A DNA stretch of 6,970 bases from Gammaproteobacteria bacterium (GCA_024763185.1 JANTFY010000122.1:1-6970); one strand, 5' to 3'. Counted from the stretch's first letter, positions 1-6,702 are shown. Numbers and translations are program-made. Notes: generated from the sequence alone by a model not told the origin.

Positions 1-100
1 CAAAAACTGATCAAATAAGCCGGTTAATTTTGTACGGGTTTTCCACCTTAGGGTTACAATAGGTCTCACATTTCACAGGACAAGCTTATCAGGTAAAACG

Positions 101-1150
101 ATGAACGAAGCAGTTAAAGACTATTACGGAAAGGTATTACAACATTCCGATGATTTGAAAACCGATGCCTGTTGCACGGATACAAACATACCGGGCTATT
201 TAAAAAAGGCCCTGTCTGCCGTGCATGACGAGGTGTCTGCTCGTTACTACGGCTGTGGACTGGTCATGCCCCAGCAACTGGAGGGTATGCGTATCCTGGA
301 CCTGGGAAGTGGATCCGGACGCGATTGTTATGTGCTGGCGCTGCTGGTGGGTGAAAAAGGCTCCGTGGTCGGCGTGGACATGACCGATGAGCAACTCGAG
401 GTCGCCAATCGTCATCTGGACTGGCACCGAGAGAAATTCGGTTATACCCATTCCAATGTTGAATTCAAGAAAGGGTACATCGAAAAACTCGATGAGCTGG
501 GGCTTGAAGACAACAGCTTCGATATCATTGTATCCAATTGCGTCATCAACCTGTCGCCGGATAAACATTCCGTACTCGAGCAGGCCTATCGCTTACTCAA
601 ACCCGGTGGTGAGTTATATTTTTCCGATGTCTACTCCGATCGACGAGTGGAGAAAGAGCTGGTTGACGACCCGGTGTTGTATGGTGAGTGCCTGAGTGGT
701 GCGCTGTATTGGAACGATTTTCTTAACCTGGCGAAAAAAGCCGGGTTTCTTGACCCACGACTAGTGGAAGATCGGCCGCTGGCTATCGATAACGAAGAGA
801 TTGCCGACAGAATAGGGCATATCAACTTCTTCTCGGCCACTTATCGATTGTTCAAGCTGGATGGGCTTGAATCACATTGTGAGGATTATGGGCAGGCCGT
901 GGTGTATAAAGGGGGCATAGCGCACAGTGAGCAGAAGTTTTGCCTGGATAAGCATCACCTGATTGAAAAAGGCAAGATGTTCCCGGTATGCGGAAATACC
1001 TGTCGCATGTTAAACGAATCCCGCTTCCAGCCATTTTTCGAATTTTACGGTAATACCAATACGCACTACGGTATCTTTGATGACTGCGGTACATTAATGC
1101 CGTTTTCCTCCGGTGAAAACAGCTCGGTTGACGAAGGATGTGGCTGCTAA
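101..1150 (+). CDS. arsM: Arsenite (As(III)) S-adenosylmethionine methyltransferase, ArsM family
   Basis: This 349-residue cytosolic enzyme is predicted to transfer methyl groups from S-adenosylmethionine to trivalent arsenic, giving methylated and volatile arsenicals. The SAM-binding motif I is LDLGSGSGRD (residues 66-75), followed by an acidic ribose-contact residue in GVDMT (D93) and a post-I region ending in LLKPGGELYFSDV (165-177). The four cysteines expected of ArsM are visible: C24/C25 in DACCTD, C52 in YYGCG, C147 in SNCVINLS and C197 in GECLSGALYW. The last two match the As(III)-binding pair of characterised ArsM proteins. A C-terminal region (about 240-349) adds C260, C281, C297, C301 and C329 and ends in GCGC. 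The ATG is preceded by AGG at 91-93, 7 bases away. The gene is convergent with phoU and stands without arsR, arsB or arsC in this window. Family assignment is firm; activity on arsenic is inferred from motifs. Confidence 0.88.
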   Translation: MNEAVKDYYGKVLQHSDDLKTDACCTDTNIPGYLKKALSAVHDEVSARYYGCGLVMPQQLEGMRILDLGSGSGRDCYVLALLVGEKGSVVGVDMTDEQLEVANRHLDWHREKFGYTHSNVEFKKGYIEKLDELGLEDNSFDIIVSNCVINLSPDKHSVLEQAYRLLKPGGELYFSDVYSDRRVEKELVDDPVLYGECLSGALYWNDFLNLAKKAGFLDPRLVEDRPLAIDNEEIADRIGHINFFSATYRLFKLDGLESHCEDYGQAVVYKGGIAHSEQKFCLDKHHLIEKGKMFPVCGNTCRMLNESRFQPFFEFYGNTNTHYGIFDDCGTLMPFSSGENSSVDEGCGC

Positions 1151-1162
1151 GTTTTAAAACTT
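1149..1162. repeat. Perfect 14-bp palindrome at the arsM/phoU convergence point
   Basis: AAGTTTTAAAACTT equals its own reverse complement. It begins on the last two bases of the arsM stop codon and fills most of the 16-base gap to the phoU stop. It is flanked by GGCT (1142-1145) and AGCC (1169-1172), which could lengthen the stem with unpaired bases. Because it is symmetric it could act as a weak two-way terminator, but it is AT-rich, has no loop to speak of and no separate T run. No other terminator is visible for either gene. Confidence 0.4.
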
Positions 1163-1166
1163 CGGC

Positions 1167-1916
1167 TTAGCCATCCCAGTTAATCTGGTCTTTTAAATCG
1201 TCATAATCGATATGACGTATATCCTTGCCATGAACCATGTAGAGTACATATTCACAGATATTTCTGGCATGATCACCGATACGTTCCAACGCGCGTGCAC
1301 ACCAGGTGACGCGTAACGCGTTTTTAATGGTACGCGGGTCTTCCATCATGAAAGTAATTAACTGACGGCTCAGATCGTCGTACTCTTCATTGATTTTAAA
1401 ATCTTTTTTGATGGTCTTGAGCGCCGCCTTATCATCCATGCGTGCAAACGCATCCAGCGAACGATGCAGCATTTTTGCAACCCGCTCACCCAGGTGTTCA
1501 AGTTTTACAAAACTGGAGGTGGAGGCGCCTTCTTCGGTCAGCTCGATTTCAAGGCGGCCGAGTTTTTCTGCCTGGTCGCCGATGCGTTCGAGATCAGTAA
1601 TGGTTTTGAGGATTGCTACAATGAGACGTAAATCGCCAGCCGTGGGTTGGCGGCGTGCCAGGATTTGAACGCAGTGCTCATCGATCTCCACTTCCATGGC
1701 ATTGACCTTATAGTCCCCATCCGCCACTTGCTGGGCGAGTTTGGAGTCAGAATGTAACAAGGCCTGAAGGCCCGAGTTAACCTGGGTTTCAACCAGGCCA
1801 CCCATTTCGAGCACCCGGTTTCTTATGTCTTCCAGCTCGCTGTCAAATCGCTTGGAAATATGGCCGCTTAAAGGTGATTCACTGTTCATTTTTTTATCCA
1901 ATTGTAAATTATCCAA
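1167..1916 (-). CDS. phoU: Phosphate signalling protein PhoU
   Basis: PhoU is a peripheral cytoplasmic protein that couples the Pst transporter to the PhoR kinase and keeps the Pho regulon off when phosphate is plentiful. The 249 residues show the two-fold repeat of three-helix bundles typical of the family: MEVEIDE (74-80) with ERIGD (110-114) in the first half, and NEEYDD (176-181) with ERIGD (211-215) in the second. These acidic clusters bind metal ions in known PhoU structures. Length is close to E. coli PhoU (241). The start given is a TTG (1914-1916) that overlaps the end of pstB by 8 bases. It is favoured because the first residues MDNLQL resemble the E. coli start MDSLNL. An ATG at 1887-1889, with GGA 7 bases upstream, would give 240 residues and is a real alternative. 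It is the last gene of the pst cluster. Confidence 0.95.
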   Translation of the reverse strand: MDNLQLDKKMNSESPLSGHISKRFDSELEDIRNRVLEMGGLVETQVNSGLQALLHSDSKLAQQVADGDYKVNAMEVEIDEHCVQILARRQPTAGDLRLIVAILKTITDLERIGDQAEKLGRLEIELTEEGASTSSFVKLEHLGERVAKMLHRSLDAFARMDDKAALKTIKKDFKINEEYDDLSRQLITFMMEDPRTIKNALRVTWCARALERIGDHARNICEYVLYMVHGKDIRHIDYDDLKDQINWDG

Positions 1917-2805
1917 ATTTACCGGTGATGTAGTTTTCGGTGAGTTGATGACGCGGATTGGTGAATATCAGGTTGGTTTCGCCCACTTCAACCAATTTAC
2001 CCAGATGAAAGTAGGCAGTACGTTGTGACACGCGCGCGGCCTGCTGCATGGAGTGTGTTACGATCGCAATGGTGTAATTCTCGCGCAGTTCATCGATCAG
2101 TTCTTCGATGATGGCCGTTGCGATGGGGTCCAGGGCCGATGCCGGTTCATCCATTAATATCACCTCGGGGCTGACGGCAATGGTTCTGGCAATGCATAAA
2201 CGTTGTTGCTGTCCACCGGACAGACCGGTACCGGGAGCCGTCAGGCGATCTTTAACCTCGTTAAAAAGTCCGGCTCTCTCCAGGCTGGTGATTACAATTT
2301 CATCCAGGTCTGTAGAATTTTTTGCCAGGCCGTGAATACGGGGACCATAGGCTACATTGTCGTAAATGGATTTTGGAAAAGGATTCGGTTTCTGGAAAAC
2401 CATGCCGACCCGGGCACGTAACAGTACCGGGTCCATTTTTTTATCGTAGATATCTTCACCATCGAGTTTAAGCTGGCCGGACACGCGACAGCTGTCGATG
2501 GTGTCATTCATACGATTGAGGGCACGCAGGTAAGTCGATTTACCGCAACCGGAAGGTCCTATCAGTGCGATGACCTCGTTTTGGCCGATATCCAGCGAGG
2601 CATCGAATATGGCCTGTTTTTCACCGTAAAACACATTGACATTGCGCGTAGAAAACTTGGGGTTCTCGAGTATGTTTTCCCCGATGGTTTCTAATACCTC
2701 AACATCCTGATGTTTATCAGCCGTTAAGTTTTCCGAGTTGTTTTGTGTAGCCATGTCATCTGCCCTTAATGCCAGCGAATCTAAACCGTTAACTTGTGTC
2801 GTCAT
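1909..2805 (-). CDS. pstB: Phosphate ABC transporter ATP-binding protein PstB
   Basis: PstB is the cytoplasmic ATPase that drives phosphate import through PstCA. In the 298-residue reading the ABC motifs are complete: Walker A GPSGCGKST (83-91), Q-loop VFQKP (Q138), signature LSGGQQQR (195-202), Walker B VILMDEP (D219, catalytic E220) and H-loop H251. The ending TENYITGKFG resembles the E. coli ending. The conserved fold begins near residue 50 (KFSTRNVNVFYG), so about 48 residues precede it, compared with about 10 in E. coli PstB. This extension is polar and acidic. The ATG at 2803-2805 has AGG 9 bases upstream. A second ATG at 2752-2754 (281 residues, starting MATQNN) has a better-looking AAGGG 8 bases upstream and may be the true start. 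The gene lies 20 bases after pstA and overlaps phoU by 8 bases if phoU starts at TTG. Confidence 0.96.
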   Translation of the reverse strand: MTTQVNGLDSLALRADDMATQNNSENLTADKHQDVEVLETIGENILENPKFSTRNVNVFYGEKQAIFDASLDIGQNEVIALIGPSGCGKSTYLRALNRMNDTIDSCRVSGQLKLDGEDIYDKKMDPVLLRARVGMVFQKPNPFPKSIYDNVAYGPRIHGLAKNSTDLDEIVITSLERAGLFNEVKDRLTAPGTGLSGGQQQRLCIARTIAVSPEVILMDEPASALDPIATAIIEELIDELRENYTIAIVTHSMQQAARVSQRTAYFHLGKLVEVGETNLIFTNPRHQLTENYITGKFG

Positions 2806-2825
2806 AATAAGGTACCTGTGCTCAA

Positions 2826-4091
2826 TTACCAGCGCCTTTCGAAGTGTTTGCGTAAATAAATGGCAATGGCATTCATCACCGCAAGGAAACCCAGTAATAC
2901 CAGAATGGTTGCAGCGGTGAGCGCGGTGAAGGCACGCTCAGGGCTGTCTGACCAGAGATAGATTTGAACCGGTAATACGGTAGCCGAGTCTAGAAAACCA
3001 CCCGGAACATCCACAATGAATGCCACCATGCCGATCATCAGTAGCGGAGCGGTTTCACCCAGTGCCTGCGCCATGCCGATGATAGCGCCGGTGAGGATAC
3101 CGGGCATGGCCAGTGGCAACACATGGTGGAAAACTGTTTGCATGTGGGATGCGCCCAGACCCAATGCTGCTTCCTTTATCGAAGGCGGAACGGATTTCAA
3201 CGCAGCCCGGCTGGAAATAATGATGGTCGGCAGGGTCATTAATGACAATACCAGGCCACCGATCAATGGTGCCGAACGCGGGATACCAAAAAAGTTGATA
3301 AACACCGCCAGCCCGAGCAAACCGAACACGATCGAGGGTACGGCAGCCAGGTTGTTGATGTTGATTTCAATAAAATCGGTAAACTTGTTCTGCGGTGCGA
3401 ATTCTTCCAGGTAGACCGCGGCGGCAATACCCACCGGTAATGAAATCAACAGGGTGACCAGTAGCGTCCAGAAAGAACCCATCAACGCACCCCTGATACC
3501 GGCCTGTTCCGGTTCACGTGAATCACTATGTGTGAAAAATGTAGTATTGAAACTGGTTCGTATGCGGTCATCCTGTTTAAGCTTGTCGATGAAACCGATT
3601 TGTTGCTCCTTGATTCGGCTGGTAACGGTCTCTAGCTTGTAAAAGGTATCAACATCATCATCGGCTAAAACCCAGAGCGATAGAGGCTTGTTACCAATCA
3701 GTTGCGGATTATTGATGACCATGTCCCTCAATTTGAATTCAGCGCCACTGGAAACCAGTTTGTACAGGAGTTTTTTGTCCTTACGTTTTTTGACTTCAGG
3801 AAAGGCCTGGCGTAAGGATTTTTTGATCAGGCCTGCATAGTCTATGGCTCTGAGTGTTTCTTCATCTAATTGTGTGTCAGCCTGTAATTCCAGGGTGACG
3901 GGGTCGAGTGGAATATCCAGAAAAATTTCGGTGGCCTGAAAGGCCGGGGTGGCCTTGGTGATGATATCAAACAACAAAATTGCCAGGAAAATAAACCCTG
4001 TCCATACGGCCATCCTGCCGTACAGTTGAAAACGCTTTTCCCTGGCGTACCTTTTTTTCAGGCTGTTTTTAACGGTCTCGGTATTATTCAT
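2826..4091 (-). CDS. pstA: Phosphate ABC transporter permease PstA, long form with periplasmic insertion
   Basis: PstA is one of the two inner-membrane channel subunits of the high-affinity phosphate importer. I start it at ATG 4089-4091 (MNNTETV, 421 residues), overlapping the pstC stop by 8 bases. An upstream ATG at 4131-4133 in the same frame would put 14 more residues over pstC and is less likely. After a basic N-terminus comes TM1 (about 27-44), then a hydrophilic stretch of about 155 residues (45-200) predicted to be periplasmic. The BPD_transp_1 permease core follows: TM 202-228, 246-268, 277-295, the EAA coupling loop (EAALGLGASHMQTV, 307-320, then P326 and P330), TM 332-358 and TM 388-412. 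E. coli PstA is about 296 residues and lacks the long insertion. From memory the extra region corresponds to the DUF3333-type N-terminus of proteobacterial PstA. The Shine-Dalgarno is weak (GAGA inside the end of pstC), which fits translational coupling. Confidence 0.93.
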   Translation of the reverse strand: MNNTETVKNSLKKRYAREKRFQLYGRMAVWTGFIFLAILLFDIITKATPAFQATEIFLDIPLDPVTLELQADTQLDEETLRAIDYAGLIKKSLRQAFPEVKKRKDKKLLYKLVSSGAEFKLRDMVINNPQLIGNKPLSLWVLADDDVDTFYKLETVTSRIKEQQIGFIDKLKQDDRIRTSFNTTFFTHSDSREPEQAGIRGALMGSFWTLLVTLLISLPVGIAAAVYLEEFAPQNKFTDFIEININNLAAVPSIVFGLLGLAVFINFFGIPRSAPLIGGLVLSLMTLPTIIISSRAALKSVPPSIKEAALGLGASHMQTVFHHVLPLAMPGILTGAIIGMAQALGETAPLLMIGMVAFIVDVPGGFLDSATVLPVQIYLWSDSPERAFTALTAATILVLLGFLAVMNAIAIYLRKHFERRW

Positions 4092-5454
4092 ATTGTTCTC
4101 TGTATTTTCTGACGATATGAAGTGCAAACACATTCAATACCAGGGTGGTCACGAAAAGCATCAATCCCAACGCAAAAGCGGCCAGCGTTTTGGGGCTGTC
4201 AAATTCCTGGTCACCGGTTAACAGGGTGACGATTTGTACGGTTACCGTGGTGACCGCTTCCAATGGGTTGGCGGTCAGCTTGGCGGACAGGCCGGCAGCC
4301 ATCACCACGATCATGGTTTCACCGATGGCGCGCGAAGCCGCCAGTAACACACCACCCACTATACCGGGCAGGGCGGCTGGAATGATCACCTGTTTGATGG
4401 TTTCAGACTGGGTGGCACCCAGTCCCAGGGAGCCGTCTCGCATGGCCTGGGGTACGGCATTGATCACGTCATCCGATAATGACGAGACAAACGGGATAAT
4501 CATGACGCCCATAACAATGCCCGCCGCCAGTGCGCTTTCAGAAGCAACAGTTAATCCAATGGATTGACCGACATCGCGGATAAAGGGGGCCACTGTCAGG
4601 GCAGCGAAGAAGCCATAGACCACGGTGGGTATGCCTGCCAGAACTTCCAGGGCAGGTTTGGCGATGGCTCTAAATTTTGCTGAGGCATACTCGGATAAGT
4701 AAATGGCCGAGAGTAACCCAATGGGTACTGCGATGATCAAAGCGATCAGTGAGATCAATATGGTACCGACGAAAAGCGGAATGGCACCGAAGGAACCGGA
4801 GGAACCTACCTGGTCTACACGGATAGCTGTTTGCGGGCTCCAGGTCGTTCCAAACACAAAATCAAAAAATGAGACGGCTTCAAAAAACCGTAAGGCTTCA
4901 AATAAAACAGATAAAACAATCCCGATCGTGGTAACGATGGCCACAGCGGAACACAACATCAGAAAAATGCGAATGACTTTTTCAACCTTGACGCGTGCCT
5001 GCACTTTGGTCAGTGCGCCAGTCAGGCTGAAAATAATGCCGGATAATCCGATAACAAAAACCAGGGTTGTTAATATCCATTTACTGTTGCTGTCGGCGAC
5101 CTGGTAACTTTCCATCGCCTTTTGCATGATAGGGTCTTCAACCGGCTCTCCATTTTCTATGGCCAGGTTGATGGAATTGACGTACAGATCGAGTTGATCT
5201 TGAGCCTGGAGGATAACCGACGCCGGCAAGGATTGAATGATCTGTTCGTGTAAATAGGCCGGCTTGAACATGGCCCATAAAATAATTAGTAGCAGGGCAG
5301 GTAAACCGCTCCAGATGGCGGTCATGTAACCGTAATGTTTGGGTAACGCGATTAGGGTTTGTGATTTAGCACTCACTGACGCGCGATGTCTGCCGGAAAA
5401 GTAGGAAATCAGGCTTAATCCAATAATGATGAAAATGAGAGCAGAAGCGTTCAT
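4084..5454 (-). CDS. pstC: Phosphate ABC transporter permease PstC, long form with extra N-terminal membrane region
   Basis: PstC is the partner permease of PstA in the phosphate channel. At 456 residues it is well above the roughly 320 of E. coli PstC, and the excess is N-terminal. Hydrophobic segments lie at about 4-19, 45-63 and 127-147, with a polar, probably periplasmic stretch at 66-122 between the second and third. The permease core follows, with segments near 161-187, 224-252, 270-290, 306-324, 361-384 and 425-447. The EAA-type coupling loop is at 337-363 (GSLGLGATQSETI, then P359 and P363). The N-terminal pattern of one membrane helix, a basic SGRHR segment, then HYGYMTAIWSGLPALLL is one I recognise from long PstC proteins of other gammaproteobacteria, which supports the ATG at 5452-5454. 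No purine-rich ribosome-binding site is visible before that ATG. The gene lies 137 bases after pstS, beyond a strong hairpin. Confidence 0.93.
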   Translation of the reverse strand: MNASALIFIIIGLSLISYFSGRHRASVSAKSQTLIALPKHYGYMTAIWSGLPALLLIILWAMFKPAYLHEQIIQSLPASVILQAQDQLDLYVNSINLAIENGEPVEDPIMQKAMESYQVADSNSKWILTTLVFVIGLSGIIFSLTGALTKVQARVKVEKVIRIFLMLCSAVAIVTTIGIVLSVLFEALRFFEAVSFFDFVFGTTWSPQTAIRVDQVGSSGSFGAIPLFVGTILISLIALIIAVPIGLLSAIYLSEYASAKFRAIAKPALEVLAGIPTVVYGFFAALTVAPFIRDVGQSIGLTVASESALAAGIVMGVMIIPFVSSLSDDVINAVPQAMRDGSLGLGATQSETIKQVIIPAALPGIVGGVLLAASRAIGETMIVVMAAGLSAKLTANPLEAVTTVTVQIVTLLTGDQEFDSPKTLAAFALGLMLFVTTLVLNVFALHIVRKYREQYE

Positions 5455-5522
5455 ATCGATAATGGGTGGTCAGTGGGTTTCAAAGGGTTGTAATCATAAC
5501 GATTCAACACGCTTGTAACCAG

Positions 5523-5556
5523 AAAAAAAACAACTCCCGGAGCAATCTCCGGGAGT
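5523..5556 (-). terminator. Intrinsic terminator/attenuator between pstS and pstC
   Basis: Reading on the minus strand there is a perfect 10-bp stem, ACTCCCGGAG (5556-5547) with CTCCGGGAGT (5542-5533), closed by the 4-base loop ATTG and followed two bases later by a run of eight T (5530-5523). This is a textbook rho-independent terminator about 35 bases past the pstS stop. pstC, pstA, pstB and phoU lie beyond it with no strong promoter of their own visible. The likely role is partial termination and 3' protection of pstS mRNA, so that the binding protein outnumbers the transporter subunits. Confidence 0.93.
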
Positions 5557-5591
5557 GTTTACAGTGTAAGCTTTTTTACACCTAAGTTATG

Positions 5592-6629
5592 TTACATTGA
5601 GAGCTTCTTGCCACTCATAACGTCTTTACGTAATGCAGCACGCTCAGACTGTGATAAAGGAATCAGGCCTTTGTCGAGCAGGTAACCTTCATCACCCATG
5701 GCTGCTTCGCTGGTGAATTCCTGCAGGTACTTCTTCATGCCAGGAATAGACTTGATGTGTGCATTCTTGACGTAGAAGAACAGGGGGCGTGAGATTGGGT
5801 AAGAACCATCGGCAATGGTTTCGAACTCAGGTCCGGTACCTTCGATCGTGGAACCCTGAACCTTGTCGTCATTCTGTTCCAGGAAAGAGAAACCGAAGAT
5901 GCCCAGGGCATTAGGATTCTTTTCCAGCTTTTGTACGATCAGGTTGTCGTTTTCACCCGCTTCGATGTATGCGCCGTCTTCACGAACTGTGTGGCATACA
6001 GCCTTGTAAGCTTTCTTGTCTTTCTTCTTCATGGCCTTGATCCAGTCGACTTTCTTACAGCCGCCTTCCATTGCCAGTTCAGCGAAAGCATCACGAGTAC
6101 CCGAAGTAGGAGGAGGTCCTAAAACTTCGATTTTGGTGTTAGGTAGAGCAGGGTTTACATCCTTCCAGGTTTTGTAAGGGTTGTGAACCAGGGTTTGGGA
6201 ACCGTCAGGGTTAGGCACCTTGTCAGCCAGAGCCAGGAACAGGTCTTTACGAGTCAGGTTGAAACGCTCGGACTTTTTTGAGTTGGCCACCGCGATACCG
6301 TCATAACCGATCTGAACCTCGGTAATGCTCTTTACACCGTTTTTCTGACACTTGTCGTATTCAGATTTTTTAATCGCGCGGGAAGCGTTAGTGATGTCCG
6401 GGGTATCCAGTCCAACACCAGCACAGAACAGCTTCATACCACCACCTGAGCCGGTAGATTCAATTTTAGGCGTGTTGTAAGAAGTTTTCTTGCCGAATTT
6501 TTCAGCAACAACAGTAGCAAATGGGTAAACAGTCGATGAACCAACGATACTGATGGTGTCGCGGCCAGCTGCCTGAACATTTGCAACAAGGCCAACTGAG
6601 ATGGCTGTAGCGAGTACGAGTTTTTTCAT
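5592..6629 (-). CDS. pstS: Periplasmic phosphate-binding protein PstS
   Basis: PstS captures phosphate in the periplasm and delivers it to PstCA. The 345-residue product starts with a classic Sec signal peptide: MKK, a hydrophobic core, then VQA with cleavage probably after A20 or A21. There is no lipobox, so it should be a soluble periplasmic protein. Phosphate-binding loops typical of the PBP-like PstS family are visible: GSSTVYPF (30-37), STGSGGG (58-64), SRAI (83-86) and PPPTSGTRDAF (172-182). Four cysteines remain in the mature protein (C69, C94, C191, C212). Their spacing suggests two disulfides, C69-C94 and C191-C212, but this is inference. The protein is lysine-rich. The ATG (6627-6629) has GGAG (6638-6635) 5 bases upstream. 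A Pho box and -10 element lie about 40-75 bases upstream, and a strong terminator-like hairpin follows the gene. It is the first gene of the pst cluster. Confidence 0.96.
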   Translation of the reverse strand: MKKLVLATAISVGLVANVQAAGRDTISIVGSSTVYPFATVVAEKFGKKTSYNTPKIESTGSGGGMKLFCAGVGLDTPDITNASRAIKKSEYDKCQKNGVKSITEVQIGYDGIAVANSKKSERFNLTRKDLFLALADKVPNPDGSQTLVHNPYKTWKDVNPALPNTKIEVLGPPPTSGTRDAFAELAMEGGCKKVDWIKAMKKKDKKAYKAVCHTVREDGAYIEAGENDNLIVQKLEKNPNALGIFGFSFLEQNDDKVQGSTIEGTGPEFETIADGSYPISRPLFFYVKNAHIKSIPGMKKYLQEFTSEAAMGDEGYLLDKGLIPLSQSERAALRKDVMSGKKLSM

Positions 6630-6668
6630 TTTATCTCCAAAGAGTTAACAGGTTTTGATGTGGTGCGG

Positions 6669-6674
6669 AGTATG
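6669..6674 (-). promoter_or_regulatory. -10 element of the pstS promoter
   Basis: Minus-strand CATACT matches TATAAT at four of six positions and begins exactly 10 bases after the Pho box, the spacing seen at the E. coli pstS promoter. PhoB-activated promoters usually lack a good -35, and none is seen here because the Pho box occupies that place. Transcription would begin near 6660-6663, giving a leader of about 30 bases. Confidence 0.6.
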
Positions 6675-6684
6675 CAGACGAAAT

Positions 6685-6702
6685 ATGACAGAATTATTAC
6701 AA
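6685..6702 (-). promoter_or_regulatory. Pho box (PhoB-binding site) of pstS
   Basis: On the minus strand the sequence TTGTAAT-AATT-CTGTCAT is two 7-base direct repeats separated by a 4-base A/T spacer. The downstream repeat matches the consensus CTGTCAT at all seven positions and the upstream one at five of seven. The site lies 56 bases before the pstS ATG and is positioned to replace the -35 element. A further repeat 11 bases upstream (TTGCCGG, 6713-6707) is too poor to count. Phosphorylated PhoB is therefore expected to activate pstS when phosphate is scarce. Confidence 0.85.

Noticed and set aside
1..100. Promoter or ArsR-type operator before arsM: TACAAT at 55-60, TGATCA at 8-13, and a loose inverted repeat CAAATAA/TTAATTTTG at 12-32
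   Set aside because: TACAAT has no acceptable -35 at 16-18 bases, the inverted repeat needs insertions to align, and short AT-rich palindromes are common. Not strong enough to annotate.
3016..3414. Open frame on the + strand inside pstA (and similar ones at 4145-4567 and 4703-5107 inside pstC)
   Set aside because: They are antisense to strongly conserved permease genes, have no recognisable domain or ribosome-binding site, and their composition reflects the reverse complement of membrane-protein codons.
4092..4133. Upstream ATG of pstA giving 14 extra residues (MCLHFISSENTENN)
   Set aside because: It lies entirely within the pstC coding end. The ATG at 4089-4091 gives a normal short overlap, and the extra peptide looks like the out-of-frame translation of pstC.
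5564..5581. Small hairpin GTGTAA/TTACAC with a 6-base loop just after pstS
   Set aside because: The stem is only 6 bp and AT-rich, and the much stronger terminator follows at once. It may be chance.
6674..6680. Third Pho-box repeat downstream of CTGTCAT (CGTCTGC on the minus strand)
   Set aside because: It matches the 7-base consensus at only one position.
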